64,000 bases of DNA from Bathymodiolus brooksi (GCA_963680875.1 OY804588.1:77152829-77216828), one strand, 5' to 3'. Counted from the first letter of the stretch, positions 34,964-48,072 are shown. The notes: a model not told the origin generated them from the letters alone. Numbers and translations: made by a program.

Positions 34964-35097
34964 TTAAAATTGGCACAATCAATAATTAATAAAAACATAC
35001 TAAAGGGGGTTTTCAACACAGACGAAAAACCACCACGGTACATCTAAATACCGCCACACAAATTAAACAAAATGTAAAACACATTTTAAACCCATTC
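34964..35097 (-). repeat. Split direct repeat A1
   Basis: Outer repeat at the 5' end of the element (minus orientation), partner of 32122-32255. Confidence 0.9.
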
Positions 35098-35944
35098 CAA
35101 CAAATAATGGTTGATCTGAACTTTTTACCACTCCATAAGATCTGAACAAGTTGGTTTCAAAGTTTTATTTTATCTTAAGCTTTTGTCTATTCATATATAT
35201 TTTCTTTTTCGTGTGTGTGAACAAACAATCGATTAAATTATACAATAGAACCGTCACGTTACACTATAAGTACTTGAGCAACTGTCTGTTTATAGATAAC
35301 CCTTTAAAACAATAAATCTTACAAATTAAATATACGATATTTTTACATTGAAGCAAACACGGTTTTATTTATCGAATCTCTTTGCCAAGCGGCATCCTTT
35401 TCTCTTCATATTTACTTGTAATTGCTCATTTTGCCACTCGTTGCCGGGTCCTTGATTAGAAATGTAGGTATTCCTTTCGGTCTGGCACTGTGGTAGACAG
35501 ATACCAGGGTTGAGCTGCTGTGGTAGACAGATGCCCGGGTTGAGCTGCCAGACAGGGGCAATGAATTAAAATGACAATGTTTTGATTAATGTGTTTAATT
35601 TAATAAAAACATAGATATCAAATTACAATGTTGTCTGATACCAACATGCATGAAGTAATATTTATTTAGTGCTACTGTCTCTGGTGGCGCGTCATTGGTA
35701 CATACAGGGCCTATGAGAGGTCGGTACATCTGTTCGGGCCCCGGAGAACCAAGAAGGGGTATGTGAACCTCTAAAGGGCCCCATAGCCTTAGCCATAGAC
35801 GTTCTTATTTTGAGGTTTTTTTTCTCTCTCTCTCTTTTTTTTGGGGGGGGTCAACTATTTTTAGTTGACTTAGAAAAATAATTATGTAAAATTCACTTAG
35901 ATTTCTGAATTCTGTTTGTTGATCATCACTCACATTTGTACATT
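35098..35944. other. Intergenic with a short 33/34-bp tandem duplication
   Basis: No gene recognised. At 35484-35553 CTGTGGTAGACAGATACCAG + GGTTGAGCTG is tandemly repeated. A TC-rich tract lies near 35820-35840. 35690-35800 resembles the decayed transposon end near 19320 (shared GGGCCCC context) but too weakly to call. Confidence 0.4.
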
Positions 35945-36205
35945 GTAGTTTTATTGGACCTCATATCCTCAATATTGAGAGAAGTGTCAGCCTGTACCGG
36001 GGGCCTAGTGCAGTCTTGTTCCGCCTTCCAAATTTCTCTTTGAAGCCTTGTGTACGTGTAATAACAAATATTTTATATTTAATTTGCAACAATGCGTACC
36101 TTTGTCTTTATTTAAATGGAGATATATTTTTGTTCAATTATAGTCACATTTTTTCACTGCAGACTATAGGATATGGTCGGAAATGCATACCTTGCAGAAA
36201 TTAGG
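35945..36205 (+). repeat. Dispersed repeat G, copy 2
   Basis: Matches 22983-23250 in the same orientation through CTGCAGACTATAGGATATGG and CATACCTTGCAG. Confidence 0.8.
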
Positions 36206-36918
36206 GAATAACTGTAATGTATTTTAAGTATTGCCAACGTAAATCGTCGGTATTACTGTCGCAAATCGATTTTAAATGTTGACGTATAGTTGGGCCAGGT
36301 AAACGGATATGTGTGACAGTAAAACAGGCGATTTACAGCGAAAGCACTTTAAATACAATACGGTTATTCCAATTCTAATGAAATACTCCCAACAATAACA
36401 TTTGTTTACAATTTTCTCCTGTTATTGACTCAATGTTATTGGCCTTTATACATAGCACATCTTCCACAATAGTTCCGTAGGTACAAACATTTCGATAAGA
36501 AACAAACGCTTTTATAAAATATTCAGTGAACTTTTAGGTAATCATAACCGAAAATATCAACTCAAACATTTTAATAATAAATTTAATGTGTGTCACTTCA
36601 AATCAATATTAGGTCAACCGTTTCCAACAAGGTAAAGCGTAATATCTGCTTTGACGCGTAAATGCAATATTAATTAACCAATGCAATTGCTTGTTACATA
36701 ACCAATTGTATTAGAATCTATATAGTTGGTCAGCGATTGTATAAACAAAAACATTTATCCTGATTTTAGGTTAAATTTCGCAAAATGATTGGTTGATATT
36801 GTCCTAATAAATTTCAGTGCAATATTTTATTAAGTCAAATCGATTTATCTCCCTTACACCGTTGACTTAATATTGAAATATTGACTTAATATAATGGTTG
36901 CAAAATCAGGATAAATTC
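36206..36918. other. Intergenic, no gene supported
   Basis: Nothing recognised except alternating ATTGACTTAATAT words near 36860-36895 just left of the palindrome. Confidence 0.35.
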
Positions 36919-37063
36919 GTTGCACAGTGTACAATTGTCCTAATACGGAAAAATATCGGTCCAATAAAATGCATATCGGGCTCGGCTTCTAGGCTTCGCC
37001 TCCCCCTATATGAATTTTATTGACCCGATATTTTTCCGTATTAGGACAATTGTACACAGTGTA
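36919..37063. mobile_element. Palindromic MITE-like element
   Basis: Arms of ~55 bp: ACAATTGTCCTAATACGGAA...AAATATCGGTCCAATAAAAT mirrors ATTTTATTGACCCGATATTT...TTCCGTATTAGGACAATTGT. The loop contains GGCTTCTAGGCTTCGCC. Confidence 0.85.
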
Positions 37064-37519
37064 ACTAATAGTATACAATCAATGCAATGTGACTGCTCAA
37101 ATAGAACAAGTGCAGAATGAAATGATATAACTGGTTAACAGGCACATATGATTTACACCCAAGTTAATATATCTTAAAGTAATCAACAAATAAATATAGT
37201 CATGACGAAAAATACAAAAAAAATACACTATCAGAACAGTTTCAAAATTTAATCGAAAATCGTAAAAAATGAGGGCAAAATCGATACCCCTAATACATAT
37301 AAACATGACTGCTTACTCTCCTACCTTGGTACAGACATGTCAATAATAAGTTATGGCGCTAAGTGAGTGTTATGGGCCGCAATTCCATCCACCCCCTCTT
37401 GAGATGATGAAAGTTATTTTTGCTTGCGTTTTCTAGCAATCCAAGCGAGAAAACTCCATCAAATTAATAAAACAGTATTTCTTTAGATACAGATATTGAT
37501 CATACATTTTCGAATTTGA
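37064..37519. other. Intergenic, nothing recognised
   Basis: No supported gene; AT-rich. Confidence 0.35.
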
Positions 37520-37672
37520 ATTTGAATTTAGGTGTTTAACGCCACTTTCAGCAATATTTCAGTTATATCATGGCGACCAGTTTTAGTGATGGAGGAAGCC
37601 GGAGTACCCGGATAGAACCACCGACCCTGGGCAAGCAACTGGTAAACTCATTGAGCCACCCGGGCCCCTACA
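37520..37672 (-). mobile_element. SINE family B, internally deleted, with (AAATTC)n tail
   Basis: Minus strand: GGGTGGCTCAATGAG head, TTGCTTGCCCAGGGTCGGTG, TACTCCGGCTTCCTCCA, GTGGCGTTAAACACC, then the tail read on plus as GAATTTGAATTTGAATTT. The same GAATTT tail word occurs at the LINE end near 43178. Confidence 0.82.
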
Positions 37673-37810
37673 TTTTCGAGATTCAGCTATAAATGAGAAA
37701 CGAGAATAGCTCATAGCATCCATGTTTTATCGAATCAAGACGCATTTTTTTGTAGAGTGTCTGCCTCATAGACATACTTTGTAATAGGCGATATTTCTGT
37801 TTTATTTGAA

Positions 37811-38172
37811 CCGCATCAGTGGTGTAATGGTTAGCGTGCTCGCCTCGAGTGAAGTAGATCGTGGGTTCAAGTCCCGGTCAGGTGAAACCAAGGACTATAG
37901 AATGGTAGTTGTTGCTTCTCCGCTAAGCATGCAGCATTAAGAAGAGAGAGAGAAAAAAAATGGTTGGGTCGGAATCAGAATAATGTATTCGGGTTAAGCG
38001 ACATGGCTCACTGCGGATTGTTGTTTCAGTGAGTTAGCACTATACAAATCCAACTCAGAGTGTTGGTCTAGAACAAAGCGGACCTCATCATCATATCACC
38101 AAAAATCAACTTGGCCCCACCATGATATAGCTATAAAATTGCTGAATGGGTGATAAACAAACACTCACTCTT
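37811..38172 (+). mobile_element. tRNA-headed SINE, family A (best head)
   Basis: CCGCATCAGTGGTGTAATGG, TTAGCGTGCTCGCCTCGAG and GTGGGTTCAAGTCCCGG give clear box A and box B promoter words. The body matches the other A copies (GCTTCTCCGCTAAGCATGCA) and the end is TAAACAAACACTCACTC. Confidence 0.9.
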
Positions 38173-38239
38173 TTTCATTTGACAAATAAAAAACTTGAAT
38201 TGCCTCAGCATATTGTTTCATAGATCGGAACAGAATTTG

Positions 38240-38610
38240 TTATTTGTGAAGGACCTGCCATATATCATTCCTGCCAATTTGGTTCCAATTGGTCTCGTAC
38301 TTTCAGAGAAGATTTCTTTCTTTTTTGTATTTGATCTATTAGAAATTTAAATAACATATGAGGACCATGTTTTACCACCGACTGGGACAACATATTGGTA
38401 GAGGACGTAGCAAAAATCATTACTACAAAGATTGTTTCAAATTGGTTAAGAAGTTTCAGAGAAAATTTATTATATTTTATGCAATCTGGAAACTGATTTT
38501 CCACTACCGGATACACAGTATAACAAATCGAAACAAAATTAAGAAAACATTTGTAGATTACCTTTTATACCTAATTCCTAAAAAATCTGGTTCCAATTGT
38601 CCAAGAGTTT
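38240..38610. repeat. Diverged internal repeat, class unknown
   Basis: Three segments about 160 bp apart share variants of GGTTCCAATTGGTC followed by AGTTTCAGAGAA (38280, 38445, 38588). This looks like a decayed multi-unit interspersed repeat; assignment uncertain. Confidence 0.4.
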
Positions 38611-38611
38611 G

Positions 38612-38845
38612 GGTTTGTAACAAGAGTAACACGACGAGTGCCAAATGTGGAACAGGAACTGCTTACCCTTCCGAGGAATCTAAGTTCACCACTGGTTTTT
38701 AGATAGGTTCGTGTCGCTCGATCTTTAATGTAATGTCTTGTGTAACGTTACTTATTCTTTTGTCATTGTTCTTGCAGACATTGCGTTGTCTGTCCATTGA
38801 TTTACGGTCTTTAATTACCACTTTGATATCTTCAAACTTTTTTTT
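38612..38845 (+). repeat. Dispersed repeat F, copy 3 (with upstream part)
   Basis: Includes the upstream portion GAGTAACACGACGAGTGCCA, GGAACAGGAACTGCTTACCC as well as CCGAGGAATCTAAGTTCAC and the TTGTCTGTCCATTGATTTAC region. Shows the family is at least 230 bp long. Confidence 0.8.
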
Positions 38846-39353
38846 CACAGAAGATTATATTTAGTATTTTTCTAATCAGAAATTTGAATTACTCCGGTTG
38901 TTTGTTCTATCATTTTTGCAATGTTTTGTTCCAATTGGTTTATTTGGTATTGTATATGTTAGATAGTATCAGACCATGATCGATCGTGGGTTACCGACAA
39001 TGAGTCCTAATTAGCCTACATATAGAAGTTTCAGAGAGGATATTGATGACAAACAACGGACTCTGATTGATGACAACAGTTCATGTGACCGTTTATGCTA
39101 ATTGAGTTAAAAGAAGTTCATCGAGAGATGTGACAGCCGCCATTTTGGTTTCCTAAGACGATTTATAAATTAGATAACATGGTCAGAGATGTATTGCCTT
39201 CACCTTTATACCACATTAAATGCAGCATGAACGTCTTTAGGGACAAATAAAGACAAATATATCAACCAATTTGTATCCTCCCGCCCTCCCAATGATTATA
39301 AAGTTGCGAAACGAGATGTAATTAGCAATATTATGTTATTATGATCATTCAAA
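38846..39353. other. Intergenic, nothing recognised
   Basis: No supported feature. Confidence 0.35.
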
Positions 39354-39412
39354 TACAGTTGAATCTCGCTATGTCAAACTAGATTTACTCGAAATTTCTG
39401 TCAAGTTCAAAT
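39354..39412 (+). mobile_element. pogo/Tigger-like terminal sequence, solitary
   Basis: TACAGTTGAATCTCGCTATG + TCAAACTAGATTTACTCGAA resembles the terminal inverted repeats of pogo/Tigger (Tc1/mariner superfamily) elements. It stops where the 36-bp array 3 begins; no partner terminus was found on the far side of the array. Confidence 0.6.
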
Positions 39413-39862
39413 TGATACAATATCCGATAACCACTCGATATTCTGAAATGATACAATATCCGACAGCCACTCGATATTCAGAAATGATGCAATATCAGAT
39501 AACCACTCGATACTCTGGAATGATGCAATATCAGACAACCACTCGATACTCTGAAATAATGCAATATCAGATAACCACTCGATACTCTGAAATGGTGCAA
39601 TATCAGATAACCACTCGATACTCTGAAATGGTGCAATATCCGATAACCACTCGTCACTCTGAAATAATGCAATATCCGATAATACCTCAATACTCTGAGA
39701 TGATGCAATATCAGATAACAATTCTATACTCTGAAATGATGCAATATCCGATAACTGCTAAATACTCTGAAATGATGCAATATCCGATAACCATTCGATA
39801 CTCTGAAATGATGCAATACCCGATAACCACTCAACGCTCTGAAATGATGCAATATTCGTAAT
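39413..39862. repeat. 36-bp minisatellite, module copy 3 (about 12.5 units)
   Basis: Same 36-bp unit as 1-3010, with CAATATCAGATAACCACTCG variants prominent. Adjacent to the conserved spacer and B-box copy 3. Confidence 0.95.
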
Positions 39863-40205
39863 CACTAAGGACACCGACCCAAGATCGTTGTTTTACGGCT
39901 CTGTTCTATATTTAGAACTCTCCGAGCTGTCCTACTCCGACATGTTTAGTAGTCAAAATAAAAATTTGCTGAAAATGACAATAAACACAGATAAACAATT
40001 TTATTTCTAATCTATTTTCAATAATTCATGTTTTTCTTTAATATGTTTGGTCCTGTAAATTGATGATTCCATTTCTTTTGGATCTCGTCCATGATGAATC
40101 CACAAGAAAAATAAATGAAATTAAATAGCCTCCAATAGAAGATATCAAATTACAGTATTAATTTAGAAGAGATCTTACACAAACAAGTACATTTGTATAT
40201 TTTCA
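39863..40205 (-). other. Conserved module spacer, copy 3
   Basis: Retains ACCCAAGATCG, CTCTCCGAGCTGTCCT, GAAAATGACAATAAACACA, TTTATT and CCTCCAATAGAAGATATC from the other spacers. Non-coding. Confidence 0.7.
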
Positions 40206-42049
<1,844 letters not shown>

Positions 42050-42059
42050 CCTGTAAATA

Positions 42060-42854
42060 TAAACAAATACACACTATAGTACTTAGTACAAATGATGCTT
42101 TTCATTCTTCTAGAACGATTGTTATCATGTCATGAGCATGCAATAACAGTTTTCACATGAGTGGCTTTCCAACTACATGTATTTACAGTCTAGGTGAGCG
42201 ATACATGTACCTTGAAGTCTGCGATTGACATGCCTGATCCAGAGTTATGTGAGCTATTTCCATCAATTGGTGTATATCATCTGTAAACTTTTCATATTTC
42301 AAACTTTCTCTTAAAAAGCACGAAAGGGATTGAACCCAACCTTGGCTGTAATGTTCCTAACAAGTTCGTGACTCCGTGTTGGTACTGTGATGCCAATTGA
42401 TGATCACACCTGGTTACAATGGGCCATAGAAACTTCCGATTGGGTCATATATCTTCTTAAGAACTGCTTACTGTAGTTAATTGAAACCTAATGTGAGGAT
42501 CGTTGATATATTCCTCCAAAGGTGTTGTCGCATTGATGTCGAGATGAACATATATATTTGACTGCTATCAGCTTGAGATTGGTATTGACAACACTGAAAG
42601 GTTCATCCGATTTATTGGACGAAATAACAAGACATTCAAAGGGTGTCTTGGGCACTTACAATAAGGATATAAAACATTGTTTCTGACCTTAATAAATTTA
42701 CATTGTCTAGCCTCCTCTTGTGGTTTTTTTAAATAATGTTTATTTCAGCGATATATTTATGACACTGAATTAAATTTTCTATCCCGTATGTATGCGATGA
42801 AATTATCAAAACATTGCATGCAATTTTTATTTTCAATTAGAACGCGGACCTCGA
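42060..42854. other. Intergenic, no gene supported
   Basis: No repeat, RNA or coding sequence recognised. Confidence 0.35.
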
Positions 42855-43065
42855 CCCTTCAGGAGCACCAGAGTTCACCCCGGTTTTAGTGCGGTTCGTG
42901 TTGCTCGATCTTTATTTTTCTGTGTAGTGTACATGTTTTGTATTTCGTTATTTGTCCTTTTCCTTTTTCATTTGGCAATTGTGTCTTCCGTCCTTCTTCG
43001 ATTTAATGATTATGAACATTATTTTACCCCTTTATTTGGTATCTTTAAACTCTTAACATTGTATA
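42855..43065 (+). repeat. Dispersed repeat F, copy 4
   Basis: CCCTTCAGGAGCACCAGAGT, GCGGTTCGTGTTGCTCGATC, TTCTTCGATTTAATGATTAT and ACCCCTTTATTTGGTATC. Confidence 0.8.
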
Positions 43066-43174
43066 AAATGGGAACAATTTGAAAAAAAAATCTTATCCAA
43101 TGTGAAACGTATGATGAGATCCAAAAATCTTCTATTTGGGAGGGGGTATATTTTTCATAAAATGATCCGACATT

Positions 43175-44150
43175 TTCAAATTCAAAATGTTTATTGGATA
43201 AAGCACGGAAGATTTTGGAGTAATCCAAGCAATACACAAAAGACAAAATAGACATAAAACTAGATACCAATAAAAACATTTATATACTCAAACATGACGG
43301 ATCAAATCATCTTATCTTATAGGTGACCTTTAATATCATATACCTATATCTAAGTAGGTCCAGCAGTAGGAGTCAAATTTGTTAATTTCAAAGGTCTCTA
43401 TTAAGAAAGAGCATATTTCTCTAGCACTTTTAGATTTAGTTGGGTTCAGTAATTTTCTGATTGAATGGATGTCATTATCAACATCCAAAAAGATTTTATA
43501 TTTTCCTCTCAGAGTTTCATATTGGTGGCAATTCAAAATAAAGTGTTTTTCATCTTCCATTACGATTTTACAAAATTTACAAAATCTTTCTGAGGTCGGA
43601 ATTTTTGGTCTTGAGTACCTCCCAGCTTCAATTGCTAAGGAGTGTGCACTTACTTTTATTTTGGTCAATAATGATCTTTCTGATCTTGTTAAATTAAATT
43701 TAAGATAATCCTTTAAATCAAAGGATGAAAAAATATTGTTATGAGAACGTAATTTTCCTTCATTACTTGACCTTCTTTGCTTTAATTGATCAGGTACTTT
43801 ATTTCTAAGATAGTTTTTTATTGCTAATTTAAATTCAAGGATATAAATATCTAGAGATTGTAAATTTAATAGCCCTTTAAGTTGATGTAAGGGTTGTACC
43901 CAAAATGTACTTTTCTTAGGCATATTTTTATATCTTCTGCAAATGCAGATTTCAATCATTTAAATTTGGTTTCATTTTTAGACTCCATGTCAGCTAGTCT
44001 AGCATACAATATAAACATCAGTTCATATAATTTAATACATGGTGTGTAAACTCCAAGTTCATCATCATGTAGATATGTTATATTTCTTTGATTCTCATTC
44101 CCATTCAAATACGATATTATCAGGCCCAACTGGTTCATCTATTCACCTCT
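43175..44150 (-). pseudogene. Non-LTR retrotransposon ORF2 C-terminus, minus strand
   Basis: Two adjoining minus frames (44138-43956 and 43959-43336) give DELGVYTPCIKLYELMFILY and then KDYLKFNLTRSERSLLTKIK, the knuckle FCKFCKIVMEDEKHFILNC and LRGKYKIFLDVDND, ending FDSYCWTYLDIGI. This is the same domain as at 20020 and 28860 but from a different subfamily. A short 3' region ends near a GAATTT/AAATTC word at 43175-43185. Mostly open but 5'-truncated, with one frame change near 43957. Confidence 0.78.
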
Positions 44151-44965
44151 GATTTAATAGTACACGTGTATTCATGATATAGTGTTCTTTACTTGTACTC
44201 TTTTTACGCATGTATGTATATAAATTAACATCCACAATGACGGGGACTTCAGTTCGAGAATGTCGAGGCTGAAAACTGCTGATGACGTTGATCCGTGTAG
44301 CAGGGTCCAATCTTGGCATAGTGGCATTTCACAGTAGCAATGACAATCGCCTGTTTAACACCTAAGTTTTATGCGCGATAGTATTTGGCTTTCCAACCTT
44401 TCGACTTTGATCGTACCTAATGAATGTTATTCCTGAAATGCGTCGTTCGCACTAAATTTGATATATACGATTAGATTCATCAACATTATCTTTGATCCAG
44501 TCAAGCCTTTTAAGCTGCAATGCAGAATGTGACCTCGACAGTGCTGATATGACAGAACTTCAAATAACCGGCCTCTCAAACCCTTACAGAATGTGCAAGA
44601 CTTACATGCCATAGACAATAGGATGACAGTCTTCAAATTTTCTTTTTGACATTTAATAATTCTCTTCTAATGTAAATATACTCAATTTGTGAAATGTTTA
44701 TATGTTGATGTCAATCCTCTATCTTTACTAAATCTATCACACTATCTAAAGCTCATCATATATTTTGGAGGAAATAAAAGATGGATATAAAATGGTATCG
44801 TTGGTTTTTCATCTTACCACAGATTTTTACCACGTACTAGTATTAGCAAAAATAGATGATGCATTTCCAAAATAACGGAAGATATTACAGTTTTACATAA
44901 TTTAAATAATTGTTATCACTTTTTCATTGCTCTTATGCTTCATATTTGAAATTATTTGACAATCC
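44151..44965. other. Intergenic, no gene supported
   Basis: Contains a short word set (GGCTTTCCAACCTTTCGACT, CGTCGTTCGCACTAAATTTG at 44387-44465) shared with 26340-26400, 51165-51230 and 56400-56455, a small dispersed repeat. Otherwise nothing seen. Confidence 0.4.
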
Positions 44966-44967
44966 CT

Positions 44968-45127
44968 ACAAGAGTTATCGTTCTTTTCTCCCACATGAAG
45001 TGAGAGTAAGGAACGATAACTCTGGTTGAGATTGAGGGGACATTATTTACCAGAGTTATCGTTCCTTTCTCCCACATGACGTGAAAGTAAGGAACGATAA
45101 CTCTGATAGAGATTGAGGGGCGATATG
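44968..45127 (+). repeat. Paired palindromic repeats, 5' side of the Penelope-like element
   Basis: Two ~80-bp direct units, each a hairpin (CAGAGTTATCGTTCCTTTCT ... AAGTAAGGAACGATAACTCT) followed by an asymmetric tail TAGAGATTGAGGGGCGATAT. The same double unit in the same orientation follows the element at 47186-47350. Confidence 0.92.
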
Positions 45128-45142
45128 TAATCCTCTGACTTG

Positions 45143-46930
45143 TGACTGCTCCCACTCTCCTTTTCAATACAACCCATATGGACATGTAATCACTAGTGAT
45201 CTGAATATCATTCAGCATGAGTCTTCGAAAGGTGATTTCTCGTGGTCCTAAATTCAGAGAACCTCAACAAATCAATTGGAAACATAATTTCAAGATAATT
45301 ATGGAAGCTGTTGAAGATTATGCCAGAAGGTGGATAAAGAGAGAAGTAGACCAAGATCCTGAGTTAGAGTACTTGTCAGACCGGGTTAGAACAATCAGGT
45401 CTCCAGTACAAGGTCGGATTCGCAAACTCAAAAATTGTGTTAGTAGTCGACCTAAGTCTGTATTTAAAGACCAAGAAACTGTTAAGTGTCTTTCCTCTCT
45501 TCATGACAAATATGTTATCGTTCCTGCGGACAAGGTTTCCAACAATATCGTGTTTGTATGTAAATCATATTACTACGAATGCCTAATCAAGGAATTAGGC
45601 ATAGATAACAACACCTCTGGTAATACCACAAACAAACCAACTTCTTTCAACAAAGATGAAATCCTAGCTAACCACAGATCCTGTATGGCCTCTTTAAACA
45701 TTCCCTCTGGTAAAGAGTCTGAGCATTTACCCTATTTGTATTGGATACCTAACTTTCATAAGACACCATACAAAGAAAGGTACATAGCGGGATCATCAAC
45801 TTGTTCGACGAAAGAATTGGCTATTCACCTGACAAAGATTATGTCTGTAGTAAAAGAGAGACAACAAAAATATTGTGAAACTGTTTACTCGCGTAGTGGC
45901 ATAAATCACATGTGAATTTTGAAAAACTCCAAAGATCTTTTGCATAGCCTTAAATCAAGATCTTTCTCTCAGGTATCCTCCATCAAAACTTGATTTTTCA
46001 ACTCTGTATACCACCCTACCGCATAACAAATTAAAAACCCGCTTAACAGAAACCATTCACAAAGCTTTCAGTCATAGAAACAATGGCTCAAAATGTGTTG
46101 TATTAGGCTACAATTCCACATATTTTTCAAACAAAATTCAAAAAGGTAAAACATGCTACTCCGAGGAACAAGTGATCAGTATGCTGGAGTTCCTCATCAA
46201 TAACATATTTGTCTCCTTTGGAGGGGCACTGTTTCAGCAGGTCGTCGGCATACCAATGGGTTCGAATTGTGCACCTCTTCTAGCCGATTTATTTTTATAC
46301 TCATATGAGTCGGAGTTTCTTCAAAATCTTGTAAAAGATAAGAAGATTCATGAAGCTAGAGCCTTTAATTTCAAATACAGGTATATTGATGACGTTTTAT
46401 CTATCAATAATTCTAGATTTGCAGAATTTCTTCCATTGATATATCCTCCAGAGCTGGAAATTAAAGAGATCACAGCTACAGTTTCGTCCGCATCATTTTT
46501 GGGCTTATACCTCGAATTTGACGACAGTGATCAATTTAGTACTAAAATTTATGATAAACGGGATGACTTCAATATTAAAATCATAAATTTTCCAAATATT
46601 AGCAGCAATATACCAGCTTCTCCTGCATATGGTGTTTACATCTCGCAATTGGTTCGTTAAGCAAGGGCCAGTAGCAATTATTCTCATTTCTTGAAACGTC
46701 TTCTTTATCTGAAAAAAAAGACTACTGGACCAGGGCTATCAAAAGATTCTCCTTTTTCGATCTCTTAAAAAGTTTATATTCCGATACCAAGATCTTGTCG
46801 AAATATATTCTGTATCTGCAGAGACGATAATAAACGATTGATTTTCATTAAGTGAAAATGTATAAAGATCAGGATTAAGTAATTGTGGTTTAGACATGAC
46901 GTCATTCAACATCTCATTTGAAATCAACTT
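45143..46930 (+). pseudogene. Penelope-like reverse transcriptase ORF, disrupted
   Basis: Reading from 45143 the frames give SPFQYNPYGHVITSDLNIIQ, a shift near 45230, then KVISRGPKFREPQQINWKHN and YVIVPADKVSNNIVFVCKSY, a stop at 45915, the shifted SIKTFDFSTLYTTLPHNKL near 45980, and from 46172 the core QQVVGIPMGSNCAPLLADLF, YRYIDDVLSINN (YxDD active site), SFLGLYLEFDD, KIYDKRDDFN and ASPAYGVYISQLVR. The C-terminus continues past the stop at 46660 as HFLKRLLYLKKRLL. At least four lesions. I recognise this as a widespread Penelope-like/telomerase-related RT family, but the exact clade and any endonuclease domain are not resolved. At 46816 and 46959 a 33-bp coding word is duplicated. Confidence 0.8.
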
Positions 46931-47084
46931 GTGTAAGATGACCGTTTAGTTAAAACATTCTGCAGAGACGATAATAAACGATGGATTTTCATAAAGTACT
47001 GCGTTGACTATTATTATACCGATTTTGTCCTAGTACTGTTAAAAATGTTGTTATAGTGAAAACCGGAACCTTTTTTTCCCAGTT

Positions 47085-47190
47085 TTCCGGTTGTTGACTG
47101 ATTTTGTCTGTTTGTTGATTTATGAGTTTTGCCTGTCCATTTGGAAGATTGCTCGGTGTTCGGTAATTTTGTTATTACCCTTATGTACCA
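47085..47190 (+). repeat. Dispersed repeat D, copy 3
   Basis: CAGTTTTCCGGTTGTTGACT, GATTTTGTCTGTTTGTTGAT, CGGTAATTTTGTTATTACCC. It lies between the RT remnant and the 3' palindromic repeats, so repeat D may be the 3' untranslated region of this element family. Confidence 0.75.
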
Positions 47191-47350
47191 GAATTATAGT
47201 TCCTTTCTCCCACATGACGTGTAAGTAAGGAACGATAGCTCTGGAAGTAGAGATTGAGGGGCGATATGTACCAGATTTATCGTTCTTTTCTCCTACATGA
47301 CGTCAAAGTAAGGAACGATAACTCTGGTAGTAGAGATTGAGGGGCAATAT
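47186..47350 (+). repeat. Paired palindromic repeats, 3' side of the Penelope-like element
   Basis: Two units: ACCAGAATTATAGTTCC... and ACCAGATTTATCGTTC..., each with hairpin and the tail GTAGAGATTGAGGGGC. Direct orientation relative to 44968-45127. Confidence 0.92.
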
Positions 47351-47734
47351 TTATATTTTCCCGCATCTGCAAATGTTCGTGTGGGTGTATCATGATGTAA
47401 ACTCAGAAATAACGTTATTGTATTTGAAGAGTTGCCGGAGTCAATTGGGGATCAACGCTACTGTCAAACAATATCTTGGAATGAAAGCACAGTAAAAATA
47501 TGGTAATTTTCAAACTCAGATAGTTATTGTTTGTGTCATGTGTGCTTGCTTTCGTTACAAGTGTGGAATAGTCAAGAGTCCACTCTCCTCAATTCCAATG
47601 TCCGCTTCACAAAGGAGCCTAATTTTCCTATTTGTCTGGAATAATGTGATGGGTTTAGCATTATTTCGATTTTGGAATATTATTAAAATCTGGATTTTTG
47701 AAGAAAAAAGAAAAAAAAATATAAGGTAAGACAA
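47351..47734. other. Intergenic, nothing recognised
   Basis: No supported feature. Confidence 0.35.
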
Positions 47735-47815
47735 TTTTCTCTCAAGTACATTTTACAATGAAACATAAAGTGTTTTTCATCATCTATTAATTTACACGTT
47801 GAAAATAAGGTAAAT
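47735..47815 (-). pseudogene. LINE ORF2 C-terminal knuckle fragment
   Basis: Minus frame TCKLIDDEKHFMFHCKMYL followed by REN, matching the C-x2-C...H...C segment of the LINE remnants elsewhere in the window. Only ~27 codons remain. Confidence 0.6.
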
Positions 47816-48072
47816 CATGAAAATATTACACCTCATGTATAAAATAGGTATACTCCTTACCTTTGTAATTGTTGCTGTATATATATATATCTTTATTCTC
47901 TTAAAACATTGTTATATGTTTGTATAAAATATCAATTTACAACCTCAACACGTACAGTATTGGATAAAGAATTATTTTAAAATAATAAAATAACTCATTA
48001 ATTCTGCTATTAAAGGTGGGGGGAAATAAAAATCAAACGAGAAATAACTGCAAGTGAATTTTGAAGAAAATA
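47816..48072. other. Intergenic, nothing recognised
   Basis: AT-rich, with a short (AT)n run near 47878-47891. Confidence 0.3.

Larger units (their letters stand above)
31862..35097 (-). mobile_element. DIRS-order (Ngaro/PAT-like) retrotransposon with split direct repeats
   Basis: On the minus strand the order is A1 (35097-34964), reverse transcriptase/RNase H, tyrosine recombinase, B1 (32413-32251), A2 (32255-32122), B2 (32033-31862). This A-ORFs-B-A-B arrangement is the hallmark of Ngaro/PAT-type YR retroelements. The gag region and N-terminal half of the reverse transcriptase are missing: A1 is followed almost at once by AMAAQRTTNALMFIYQ. All coding parts carry frameshifts, so the copy is dead, but its terminal structure is readable. 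A second partial B-like segment lies at 32045-32110. Confidence 0.85.

Noticed and set aside
37811..37885. tRNA gene
   Set aside because: Box A and box B are present, but the head cannot fold into a full cloverleaf by eye and is followed by a SINE body; the same applies to the heads at 5914, 12487, 23852, 49736 and 56822.
44968..45127. Hammerhead ribozyme in Penelope-like terminal repeats
   Set aside because: The hairpins are strong but no CTGATGA and GAAA catalytic words are present in either orientation; other CTGATGA words in the window (e.g. 44280) have no matching core.
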